64,000 bases of DNA, from contig NZ_MDKC01000023.1 of NCBI RefSeq assembly GCF_001712755.1, forward strand, positions 248,001-312,000, in the 5' to 3' direction. This stretch comes from Gottfriedia luciferensis (GTDB taxonomy: Bacteria; Bacillota; Bacilli; Bacillales; Bacillaceae_G). Position numbers and translations under genes: made by a program. The notes under the pieces were generated by a model that was given only the letters and a program-made list of their open reading frames with translations, made no database searches and had not been told where the DNA came from. Within the stretch, counting starts at the first letter, position 1, and every line of letters begins with the position of its first letter. This document shows positions 54,634-62,397 of the stretch, piece by piece.

Positions 54634-55122
54634 TTATCGCTCCCCTTCGTTAATAAGATTAAAAATACGACCGCAAACATCCGATTCTTCAACTGATATA
54701 TCATTTGTAGTTTCCAATGAATCAACATAAAACTTTAAGTTTTTAAAAAAGTCTGTCATTCCAGAATCGGGGCTGAGCAAATCCTTAATCTCAACATCAT
54801 TTAGGTCCAACAAAACAGAAGCAATTTCCATTATTTCATTGTTAAGTATTGAAGTAATCAAAATTGGGTTATCCTTGTTTTGTTTGGATATCTTAGAAAC
54901 TGCTGCAATCGATTTAATAAGAGTGGAAACTCTCATATCTTCCAAATTGTTGAATGTTCGATTAAACCAATTTCCACTTCTTCCAGTTGCTTCACTTAAT
55001 TGGTAATGTTTTATTTTTCGGGATACAAGTTCATTGTTTAGGTTTCTAGTAACCCGATAAAGAATAACTTTATGCAATACACCTTGCAATAGCTCATTAT
55101 CATTAGGTAAAATGTTTGGCAA
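54634..55122 (-). CDS. HTH protein of the restriction-modification operon
   Basis: 162-residue helical protein. Residues about 28-80 (LVSRKIKHYQLSEATGRSGN, then FNRTFNNLEDMRVSTLIKSI) fit a Cro/CI-type helix-turn-helix, followed by a C-terminal helical region of about 80 residues. Start at TTG 55122, eight bases after GGGAGG; a GTG three codons upstream lies inside that site. It is the first gene of the operon and directly precedes the endonuclease, the usual place of a controller (C) protein, and two inverted repeats lie upstream. Confidence 0.65.
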   Translation of the reverse strand: MPNILPNDNELLQGVLHKVILYRVTRNLNNELVSRKIKHYQLSEATGRSGNWFNRTFNNLEDMRVSTLIKSIAAVSKISKQNKDNPILITSILNNEIMEIASVLLDLNDVEIKDLLSPDSGMTDFFKNLKFYVDSLETTNDISVEESDVCGRIFNLINEGER

Positions 55123-55141
55123 ATCGTCCACCTCCCAAATA

Positions 55142-55165
55142 AAACCATTTTTCCTTTAATGGTTT
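55142..55165. promoter_or_regulatory. inverted repeat upstream of the HTH gene
   Basis: AAACCATT/AATGGTTT, 8-bp arms with an 8-base spacer, 20 bp before the HTH start codon. Candidate controller site. Confidence 0.4.
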
Positions 55166-55186
55166 AATAATATACGATGGTTAGCA

Positions 55187-55218
55187 CTTAGAAATCAGCT
55201 CATGAGGTGATTTCTAAG
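55187..55218. promoter_or_regulatory. 32-bp palindrome upstream of the restriction operon
   Basis: Arms CTTAGAAATCA and TGATTTCTAAG (11 bp, perfect) flank a centre that contains the palindrome CTCATGAG. It lies 65 bp upstream of the HTH start without a T tract, so an operator fits better than a terminator. Confidence 0.55.
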
Positions 55219-55360
55219 CGCAAATGTTAATTTTTTTATTATTTTCTTTAATCGAGGTTTTTAATATGACAGATATATTTTCAAATTAGTAGCATTTGAA
55301 AAATATCAAGGTAATTCGTTCTAAAGGAACTTCATTGGAAAATAATATAGGGATGGAATT

Positions 55361-55582
55361 GTGCAAAAAGGTATAGGATTTAGGAAGAACGTTCGAAAAC
55401 TTGTGGGGAATCCAGACTTAGCAATACTAAAATATAAAATTGTATTTTTCCTTTGTTTCATGTTTTCGCATTCATGTCCATTACATGGAAATAAACCTAG
55501 CTCTAATTTAGAATATTGTAAAAATCTCAAGAGGAAAATTGCAAGCGAATATGAAGTTATCAGCAAAAAGGATGGAGTATAA
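55361..55582 (+). CDS. small hypothetical protein, 73 residues
   Basis: GTG start behind AGGGATGG. The product is basic, with one hydrophobic stretch (KIVFFLCFMFSH, about residues 25-37) and three cysteines in SHSCPLHG and YCKN. No family recognised. Its stop overlaps the start of the next small ORF by one base (TAATG), which supports both being translated. It lies at the right edge of the defence island and is opposite in direction to the restriction operon. Confidence 0.4.
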   Translation: MQKGIGFRKNVRKLVGNPDLAILKYKIVFFLCFMFSHSCPLHGNKPSSNLEYCKNLKRKIASEYEVISKKDGV

Positions 55583-55695
55583 TGGATAAAAGGAAGATTG
55601 AAGTACATAGAACATCTCAATTATATTTTTTTGGACCTTTCTATACTAGTATTGAACAACATTACAAATTAATTGAATGCGGAATAAATATTTAA
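55582..55695 (+). CDS. small hypothetical protein, 37 residues
   Basis: ATG 55582 overlaps the previous stop and follows GGATGGAG at good spacing. Sequence MDKRKIEVHRTSQLYFFGPF, ending LIECGINI. A strong terminator begins 11 bp after its stop. Unknown function; could be the surviving end of a larger gene. Confidence 0.4.
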   Translation: MDKRKIEVHRTSQLYFFGPFYTSIEQHYKLIECGINI

Positions 55696-55705
55696 AAGCA
55701 ACCAG

Positions 55706-55750
55706 AAAAAGGCTATTTTCCGTTATTAAAAAAGAAAAATAGCCTTTTTT
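55706..55750. terminator. bidirectional terminator at the island's right edge
   Basis: Perfect 14-bp stem AAAAAGGCTATTTT/AAAATAGCCTTTTT; serves the small plus-strand ORFs and the mannosidase gene on the minus strand. Confidence 0.88.
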
Positions 55751-55775
55751 GATTTAAATACATATATTTATTGTT

Positions 55776-58376
55776 TTAAAACAAAATCGATTTAACCTTA
55801 TTTGTTCTCACATTTATTCCTACTTGCTGATCGTTTACAATTACTTCTACTTTTACTTTTTCATTTAAATTAACTGTGTATACTTTATCAATCTCATCAT
55901 TAAATTGCAAAAAAGCATACTCTGCTTTTTCCGATGAATTATAAAAACGTATAACAAATTTATCTACTTTTTCAGCCTTTTTCAACGTACTTAGAACAAT
56001 TTTTTGGGAATATTCTTTAAAAAAGCTAAACACCAACGGCGTCTTCACACCAGACTCATTCAACTTCATAGCATCAAAAGGAATCTTATTATATGCAACA
56101 ACCGGAGTTAAATACTCCTTAGCAATACGAGCAACATTTTCTTCCTTACTATATGTCGCAATCGCAAACTCCAACAACAACTTCCCTATCATCTGAGAAT
56201 CCGGAGTAGGCAACTTAATCCCCGACGGTCGCCCTGGCCGACGAACCATCTCCTCTTTCCCAAGAAAACCAACACTCCTAAACAAAGTAATAGCTATCGT
56301 ATCAAATTTTTCACCAACAATTTCATACTCCCTCGTACTGTTCGTTAATACACTAACTCCAAAATCATCATTTATTAATCCAACATAGCTCAACATTGGA
56401 TAAATTGAATCAGGACGTTCATCCCAATTTTCTTCCTCCCAAAAATGAATTGCCGAATCAACTACATCTCGTTTAATCGAACCAAATTGGTTATCTGATA
56501 ACGAGAAAGCCGACGCAATATTCGTTGGAATTAATACTCTTAACCGGTGATCCTTTGCTTGGTTATTCACTTCAAATTTTATATCAAGTCTAGGTTTATG
56601 ATTTGGAACATTAACTACAATATGAACGTCGACAGCACCATCAAGAATTTGTTTTTTACGTTTTACTAAATTTGAAGGAACAGCCAAAGTATATTTAATA
56701 TCAATTGTTACCCTAAATCGATTTTGTTGAATTTTAGTTTCAGCAACAACATAATCACTATAAATTAACTCCTCATTTAGAAGTGGAGAGTAATCATATT
56801 CATCTCCATCATCACCACCATTTTCTAAACGAAGAACATTCGTAAAAATTTGTTTAATTTGCTTATCAAAAATATTCAATGTTCCATTTGAATTAACGGT
56901 AATCCTATAATAATCTGTTTCAATCTCATTAGTAGAGTAAGTTATTTTCTTTAAGACATCATCATCTTCTACTACAAAAAATGTCTTATAACCCATAGAT
57001 GGAATATTATCCTTTAATTGGATTGTATATTCAATAAACGGATCATAATTTCCATAATGAACTATTTGACGATCGATTAAGCCTGGATCAGTAACCTTAC
57101 TTTCAATAATTTCGTAGTCTATTTCATTTGATTCATGATCAACTAGCTTAAACGATTTTAATTTTGTCATAACACTAGTAGTCACAACTTCAGTACGCTC
57201 ATAAGGAAGTAAGTTAAAAAGTGTAATTCGATCATTTTCATTAGTAGTATCCATCGAATCAACAATTTTACGTTTATAAAAATTGATTAGTTGATCAACT
57301 TTTTCTTCCGCTAAATAAAAACGGCTTTGAATTTCTCTGTGTACCTTATCAGAACAGCAACATCCAATACTATCATGTGCGTGGTTTTTCATAATCTCTT
57401 TCCAGATTAGCTCAATTAAGCCATGGTGATACTCAAAACCTAAACGGTAGGCGATTGATGCAAGTGGTTCTAAAATATTGGTAATTTTATTTTCAATTCT
57501 AGTATTTGCTGCTTTAATATCCATTCTAGTCGAGTAAATACTTCGATGAACCCGCATGTACTTCCCATCTAAAAATTCACCTTTTAATGTAACAAGATCT
57601 TTTTGCTCTTCTAGATTTTCAAAAACATTTTCATATTTACTTAAGAAAAAATCTCGCTCTGGATAAAGATTTTGAAGCTTTTCGATGATTGTAAAAATAT
57701 TCTTTTGAATCGGCATTTGATCATGACCATTCGGTAAGATTATATGGTCACTCGTTGCTCCTCGATCAAGTACAGTGAAATACTTATCAATTCGACTTTG
57801 CAGTACTTCTTCATCCTCTGGTAAATACTTACCGATTGCATACCCTAGCGGAAACAATTGAACTAACACCTTTGAACCATCATCCGTCTCCCAATAAAAT
57901 TCAGTCTTATTTGTTCCATGTCGTTCAGATGTTCCACGCCAGAAGATTGAATACTTAATATCAAACCCATTTAAAATCATCGGAATCTGAGCTGATTGTC
58001 CAAACGAATCTGGAAGATAACCAATTTTCATCGGTACTCCAAACTCTTCACAGTCCTTCATTCCGTATAATAAATTACGAACAATCGACTCACCACCGAC
58101 AATCATCTCATCCGTTTGCGTATACCATGGACCAATAATTAATCGCCCTTCTTGAACAAGCTTTTTCACTCGTTCTTTATTTTCTGGTTTTACAGCAAAA
58201 TAATCTTCTAAAATAGCAGTCTGTCCATCTAACACATAGTAAGGATAATCAGGATTCGTTTCTAACATCTCCATAATTTCTTCCATATTATTAACTAATA
58301 GAATTCTAGACTCTTCCGTCGTAAAATACCATTCTCTATCCCAATGCATATGTGGAACGATATGAACTTTTTTCAT
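55776..58376 (-). CDS. mngB: GH38 alpha-mannosidase (MngB-like)
   Basis: 866-residue glycoside hydrolase of family 38. Metal-binding HMHWDREW (residues about 7-14), the nucleophile in GYLPDSFGQ, and HAHDSIGCCCSD are intact; the long C-terminal beta region is typical. No signal peptide, so it works in the cytoplasm on an imported, phosphorylated substrate. Length matches Escherichia coli MngB (about 877), which cleaves mannosyl-glycerate 6-phosphate. It directly follows a matching PTS permease, 15 bp apart. The exact substrate is inferred. Confidence 0.88.
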   Translation of the reverse strand: MKKVHIVPHMHWDREWYFTTEESRILLVNNMEEIMEMLETNPDYPYYVLDGQTAILEDYFAVKPENKERVKKLVQEGRLIIGPWYTQTDEMIVGGESIVRNLLYGMKDCEEFGVPMKIGYLPDSFGQSAQIPMILNGFDIKYSIFWRGTSERHGTNKTEFYWETDDGSKVLVQLFPLGYAIGKYLPEDEEVLQSRIDKYFTVLDRGATSDHIILPNGHDQMPIQKNIFTIIEKLQNLYPERDFFLSKYENVFENLEEQKDLVTLKGEFLDGKYMRVHRSIYSTRMDIKAANTRIENKITNILEPLASIAYRLGFEYHHGLIELIWKEIMKNHAHDSIGCCCSDKVHREIQSRFYLAEEKVDQLINFYKRKIVDSMDTTNENDRITLFNLLPYERTEVVTTSVMTKLKSFKLVDHESNEIDYEIIESKVTDPGLIDRQIVHYGNYDPFIEYTIQLKDNIPSMGYKTFFVVEDDDVLKKITYSTNEIETDYYRITVNSNGTLNIFDKQIKQIFTNVLRLENGGDDGDEYDYSPLLNEELIYSDYVVAETKIQQNRFRVTIDIKYTLAVPSNLVKRKKQILDGAVDVHIVVNVPNHKPRLDIKFEVNNQAKDHRLRVLIPTNIASAFSLSDNQFGSIKRDVVDSAIHFWEEENWDERPDSIYPMLSYVGLINDDFGVSVLTNSTREYEIVGEKFDTIAITLFRSVGFLGKEEMVRRPGRPSGIKLPTPDSQMIGKLLLEFAIATYSKEENVARIAKEYLTPVVAYNKIPFDAMKLNESGVKTPLVFSFFKEYSQKIVLSTLKKAEKVDKFVIRFYNSSEKAEYAFLQFNDEIDKVYTVNLNEKVKVEVIVNDQQVGINVRTNKVKSILF

Positions 58377-58391
58377 TTTACTCCTCCACTC

Positions 58392-60329
58392 TTATGCGAC
58401 ATTTTGTTGTGATGCCTTTATCTTTATTTCTTTAACTATTTTTTGTTTTCTTGTCATAATTAATAAATTTGTTGATATAAACGCACCAATTAATGCTGCT
58501 CCAAACCAAATGCCTGCAGCTACTATGGCTGGTTTACCTTGAAGTAAGGCTAAAGAGAAAATTCCAGCACCAGGAACATTTAGACCAATATTAGAGTAAG
58601 CAACGATCGCTCCTGTGACTGCTGAACCAGTGATTAATGAAGGTATCACTCTTAGGGGATCTTTAATCATAAATGGAATCGCACCTTCTGTAATTCCTGC
58701 TAATCCAAGCAACCATGTTTGTTTACCAATTTCTTTTTCTTGTTCAGAAAATAAATGTTTACCAATTATCGTTGCTCCAGTGACGGAAAATGCAGAAACC
58801 ATTTTGACAGATGCAAATGCTGCATAAGGTACTATATTTCCACTAGCCATTGCACCGATACAGAATGTGTAAGCAGCCTTGTTTATTGGACCACCAAGGT
58901 CAAATGAAACCATTGCTCCTAATATTGCACCAAGTATAATCGCATTTGCTCCACTCATTCCATCTAGCCAATCAATTAGTCCTTGATTTAAGAGAGCTAA
59001 TGGCTTACCAATTACAAATAGCATGATTGAACCAACTACAAGAGTTCCAATTACAGGATAGAACCAAAAACTAACAAATCCTGCGAAAGTTCCTTTAGGT
59101 TTGACCTTAACTTTTAGATACTTTAAGAAATAACCCGCTAGTAATCCTCCTAGCATACCTCCTAAAAATCCACTGCCGATTAAATTTGCCGCGACCCCTG
59201 CTGCAAAACCTGGCCCTAATGCTGGTTTATCAGCAATCGAGTAGGCCATATATGCAGCTAAAATTGGAATCATGATTTGTCCTAATAAAGAACCACCTAA
59301 TTGGCGTAATAACCATAACCATGATCCTTCTGCTGCATATAAATCTTGAAGACCAAAAGCTTGCGCTATAAAGACAGCCGCCGCTAACGTCATACCTCCC
59401 GCTACAATAATAGGGATGATGTGAGAGATTCCTGTTAAAAGAGAATCCTTAACTTCTGTTTTGATAGATTTCTCTTCAATCTCATGAACTGATTCTTCAC
59501 TTTCGACCATTCCTCTTTTTGGTTTATTTTCTATTTTTTGTAATGCTTGTTCTAAAATACCTTTTGCGTTTCGAAGAGGAGAAGCTACAGATGTTTTTAC
59601 TTTCGGAAGATGCTTGAATCGCTCTTCATCCTTCACTGCAACATCCACCGCCAATACAATCGCATCAGCCTTTTTAATTAATTCGTATGTATGCCGATCT
59701 TCAATTCCATTTGCCCCTTGTTTTTCAACAAATACATTAATTCCTAATTCATTACCTGCTTTAACTAATGCTTCCGCTGCCATATAAGTATGTGCTATAC
59801 CTGCTGGGCAAGCTGTAATGGCTAAAACGGTTTTATCTCTATCTTGTGAGATTTTCTGATTAGTAGATTGTAAAGATAAATCAAGATGATCATAAAGTTC
59901 TTTATTCGTCCTTGAATGAAGTAGATTATTTTTATACTCTTCATTTGATAGTCTTGTAACCAGTTCAGATAATAGAGTAAGATGTGTTGTTCCTTCCTCT
60001 TCTTTTGGAATCGCTAATAAAATTACTAATTCAACTTGATTTTTTGGATCAACACTCTCCCAAGTACTAATTGGCTTCTCTAGTGTTGCGACTGCAAATG
60101 AAGCTTCTTTAACTGCCGAAGATTTTCCATGTGGAATAGCAAGACCACCTTCAAAACCAGTTGGAGATAAAGCTTCTCTTTCCATTACCGCTTTATAAAA
60201 CTCTTCCTCAGAATGAATTTTCCCTTCTGATGCTAATTTTTTAACTAAAAATTTTATGATTTCTTCTTTAGATGTAAATCTCTCTTTAGTACTTACTAAA
60301 GCTTCAGAAGTTAACTTTTTTAACTGCAT
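58392..60329 (-). CDS. mngA: PTS fructose-family IIABC permease (MngA-like)
   Basis: 645-residue phosphotransferase transporter that imports and phosphorylates a sugar. Order: EIIA (about 1-145, active His67 in AIPHGKS), EIIB (about 165-265, active Cys174 in ITACPAGIAHT), EIIC (about 295-640, ten or so membrane segments). The fused A-B-C order and size equal the mannosyl-glycerate transporter MngA (658 residues) rather than the fructose transporter FruA alone. Start at ATG 60329 behind AAAGGGG; an upstream in-frame start is inside that site. Operon with the mannosidase. Confidence 0.88.
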   Translation of the reverse strand: MQLKKLTSEALVSTKERFTSKEEIIKFLVKKLASEGKIHSEEEFYKAVMEREALSPTGFEGGLAIPHGKSSAVKEASFAVATLEKPISTWESVDPKNQVELVILLAIPKEEEGTTHLTLLSELVTRLSNEEYKNNLLHSRTNKELYDHLDLSLQSTNQKISQDRDKTVLAITACPAGIAHTYMAAEALVKAGNELGINVFVEKQGANGIEDRHTYELIKKADAIVLAVDVAVKDEERFKHLPKVKTSVASPLRNAKGILEQALQKIENKPKRGMVESEESVHEIEEKSIKTEVKDSLLTGISHIIPIIVAGGMTLAAAVFIAQAFGLQDLYAAEGSWLWLLRQLGGSLLGQIMIPILAAYMAYSIADKPALGPGFAAGVAANLIGSGFLGGMLGGLLAGYFLKYLKVKVKPKGTFAGFVSFWFYPVIGTLVVGSIMLFVIGKPLALLNQGLIDWLDGMSGANAIILGAILGAMVSFDLGGPINKAAYTFCIGAMASGNIVPYAAFASVKMVSAFSVTGATIIGKHLFSEQEKEIGKQTWLLGLAGITEGAIPFMIKDPLRVIPSLITGSAVTGAIVAYSNIGLNVPGAGIFSLALLQGKPAIVAAGIWFGAALIGAFISTNLLIMTRKQKIVKEIKIKASQQNVA

Positions 60330-60379
60330 CTTTGTAACCCCTTTCAATTATTAGTGGACTACTTTGACTTCATAATAGC

Positions 60380-60412
60380 AAAAAAAAAATAAGAAGCTTG
60401 ATACTTCTCATT
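60380..60412 (-). terminator. terminator between the RpiR gene and the PTS gene
   Basis: Stem AGAAG/CTTCT within GAGAAGTATCAAGCTTCTTA and a ten-T tail on the minus strand. It may end the regulator transcript or act as a leader attenuator of the PTS operon. Confidence 0.6.
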
Positions 60413-60444
60413 TTTACACAAGTTTTAGTAATTTTTTAATTTTA

Positions 60445-60462
60445 ATGTGTATTTATACACAT
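60445..60462. promoter_or_regulatory. palindromic operator candidate of the PTS operon
   Basis: ATGTGTAT-TT-ATACACAT, a perfect 8-bp inverted repeat overlapping the stop codon of the RpiR-type gene and about 115 bp upstream of the PTS gene. A good candidate for binding by that regulator. Confidence 0.5.
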
Positions 60463-61205
60463 CAATTCGATGCTTTCCAGTAAAACTCAGATAAAGCTCT
60501 AAGAACTAACAACAAAGGTGTTTTATCTGTAATATTGTATTCATTAAACTTTTTATTAGGAGAGTAGCAATACAAATTCACATCTGCAATTTGTTGTAAA
60601 GAATTTTTACTAAAATGAGTAAGTGAAATTATTTTAATTCCCTTTTGTTTTGCCAGCTCTACTACATCCAATACTTGAGCCGTTTCTCCAGACAATGAAA
60701 TTAAAAATAGTAAATTATTTTCCTTAGACTCCAATCTAGAAAGTTCATATAATATATCATGACGATGGAAATAGTATTCAGCTTGTTTACCAACAACCTT
60801 AAGATTTTTTATCATCATTTCACAAAATGGCGCAGTATCCCCTACACCAAAGAAAAGCACCCTTCGTGCTTCTTGAATTAATTTCGTAGTGAGTGCTAAC
60901 TTATTTTGATCAATTAATCCAATTGTTTTATGAATGTTAAATGATAGACTATCCTCTTCTGTAAAAACATCCTGCTTAATAATCTCCTCTTTTAAACTAT
61001 TCTTCATCTGAGAAAATCCATCAAAACCTAATTTTTTTGTTAATCTCGTTATTGTATTTGGAACAGTAAACAATTGAGCAGCTAAATATTGTATAGAGTA
61101 GCCAACAACTTCTTCTTTGTTATTCATTATAAACTCAATAATTTGATCATCAGTATCGTTTAGTTTATATTCAAATTTTTGAATCCTTTCCTCAAAATGT
61201 AACAT
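60462..61205 (-). CDS. MurR/RpiR-family transcriptional regulator
   Basis: 247-residue sugar-phosphate-responsive regulator. The N-terminal RpiR-type HTH (about residues 1-75, YSIQYLAAQLFTVPNTITRL) is followed by a SIS domain (about 105-235, VLFFGVGDTAPFCEMM, LLFLISLSGETAQVL, GIKIISLTHF). It precedes the PTS and mannosidase genes on the same strand and most likely controls them in response to a phosphorylated intermediate. The comparable E. coli locus uses a GntR-type regulator instead. Confidence 0.88.
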   Translation of the reverse strand: MLHFEERIQKFEYKLNDTDDQIIEFIMNNKEEVVGYSIQYLAAQLFTVPNTITRLTKKLGFDGFSQMKNSLKEEIIKQDVFTEEDSLSFNIHKTIGLIDQNKLALTTKLIQEARRVLFFGVGDTAPFCEMMIKNLKVVGKQAEYYFHRHDILYELSRLESKENNLLFLISLSGETAQVLDVVELAKQKGIKIISLTHFSKNSLQQIADVNLYCYSPNKKFNEYNITDKTPLLLVLRALSEFYWKASN

Positions 61206-61260
61206 TATGCAAACACCTACTTATTTATGTACTGTTATTGTTTTACCTATATTTAACTTC

Positions 61261-61294
61261 AAAAAGAGAACAACTATACTATTGTTCTCTTTTC
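61261..61294 (-). terminator. terminator of the MreC-like gene
   Basis: AAAAGAGAACAA/TTGTTCTCTTTT stem with a nine-base loop; downstream of the gene ending at 61311. Confidence 0.82.
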
Positions 61295-61310
61295 CTATTG
61301 TTCTTCCTTT

Positions 61311-62051
61311 TTATTTTTTACTTAACAATAAAATAACGTACTCTAAATCGTTTAAATCATAAAAAGGTTCAATATAAGCTGTTTGATTTAAACCTAAATT
61401 ATCAATTTTAGCTTCTTTTACTTTACCTAATTCAATACCTGGTAAATAGATTCCTCCTAGTCCAGAGGTAACAATGATTTCTCCAGGTTTTAATTGATCA
61501 TTTACATTGAAAAGAGTCATTTTTAAATAGCCAGTTTTCTCATCTGCACCTTTAATTAAACCTTGTAATTGATGATTATTTTTTGGTTGGACTGAAATAT
61601 ATGAAGTATATTTAATTGCGCTTAATAAATCTACTTTTGAAGTATGATTCGAAACTTCGATTACTTTACCTACTAAGCCTTGAGAGGTTATTACATTTGT
61701 ATTTATTTTCACTCCATCTTTTGATCCCTTATTTATTTCAACAAAGCTGTTCCATGTATCATAATCTCTTTTTGTAACGATTGCTACTTCAGTTTTGTTG
61801 CTTTGACTTTCTTTATTTAGTCTTTCTCTTAGCATTTTTAATTCTTTATTTTCGAGATTGTATTCAGTTATATTAGCTTTTAAAGATGTTTCATTGCTCA
61901 TTCTTTCATTTAAATAATCATTTTCTTTTTTTAATTTAATTAAGTCATTGATATTGTTAGTGTAATTATCGAATGTCTTGCTTTTTGAGAATAGAAATCC
62001 ACTTGTAAAAAGAATGACGATTAACACCGTAATAATAATTATTTTTTTCAT
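61311..62051 (-). CDS. orphan MreC-like cell-shape protein
   Basis: 246 residues: one N-terminal membrane segment (about 4-22), a coiled coil (about 33-85) and a MreC beta domain (about 90-243; VAIVTKRDYDTWNSFVEINK, GLVGKVIEVSNHTSKVDLLS, IIVTSGLGGIYLPGIELGKV). MreC normally works with MreB and MreD in side-wall elongation, but none of these genes is nearby, and at 246 residues this copy is shorter than typical (about 280-290). It could be a second MreC with a conditional role. It stands between two terminators as a single gene. Confidence 0.85.
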   Translation of the reverse strand: MKKIIIITVLIVILFTSGFLFSKSKTFDNYTNNINDLIKLKKENDYLNERMSNETSLKANITEYNLENKELKMLRERLNKESQSNKTEVAIVTKRDYDTWNSFVEINKGSKDGVKINTNVITSQGLVGKVIEVSNHTSKVDLLSAIKYTSYISVQPKNNHQLQGLIKGADEKTGYLKMTLFNVNDQLKPGEIIVTSGLGGIYLPGIELGKVKEAKIDNLGLNQTAYIEPFYDLNDLEYVILLLSKK

Positions 62052-62198
62052 TGGTTTATCCTTTTCTTACCTGTTATTATCATGAATTATTTCAATTTAA
62101 GAATACCATGAAAAACATCCTAAATAAGAAGGGTAATATGGCAATTTTGTGTTTGAACAATTTTTATAGAATTTATTATTTTATTCTTCCTTTTTATA

Positions 62199-62234
62199 AC
62201 AAAAGTCAACTGTCGACAGTTGGCTTTTGTTTCT
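62199..62234. terminator. long hairpin upstream of the MreC-like gene
   Basis: 16-bp inverted repeat ACAAAAGTCAACTGTC/GACAGTTGGCTTTTGT with a single G-U pair and T-rich ends. Likely a bidirectional terminator. Confidence 0.7.
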
Positions 62235-62249
62235 CTAAGTATACAAAAA

Positions 62250-62278
62250 AAAGAGAACAACTTTAAATTGTTCCCTTT
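62250..62278 (-). terminator. terminator after the VOC relic
   Basis: AAAGGGAACAA/TTGTTCTCTTT stem followed on the minus strand by TTTTT. Its core resembles the hairpin at 61261-61294. Confidence 0.7.
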
Positions 62279-62280
62279 CA

Positions 62281-62397
62281 TCAAATCCATAAAACATTAG
62301 GTTGATGAATTCCAAAAATATTTCCTTCAGTGTCCTTGAAGTATCCTTGCCATGCCATTCCAGGCAATAGCACTAACCGTAACTTGTCACTTATTGA
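62281..62397 (-). pseudogene. 3' fragment of a VOC-family (glyoxalase-like) gene
   Basis: A frame without a start reads SDKLRLVLLPGMAWQGYFKD and then TEGNIFGIHQPNV before a stop at 62281-62283. PGMAW-YFKDTEGN-FGI is the well-known C-terminal end of VOC-superfamily dioxygenase/glyoxalase proteins. Only about 35 residues remain; the 5' part is gone and the next gene's stop overlaps its beginning. Confidence 0.65.

Noticed and set aside
55321..55620. 99-codon minus-strand ORF opposite the two small plus-strand ORFs
   Set aside because: The plus-strand pair has better ribosome binding sites and stop/start coupling; this frame is probably their shadow.
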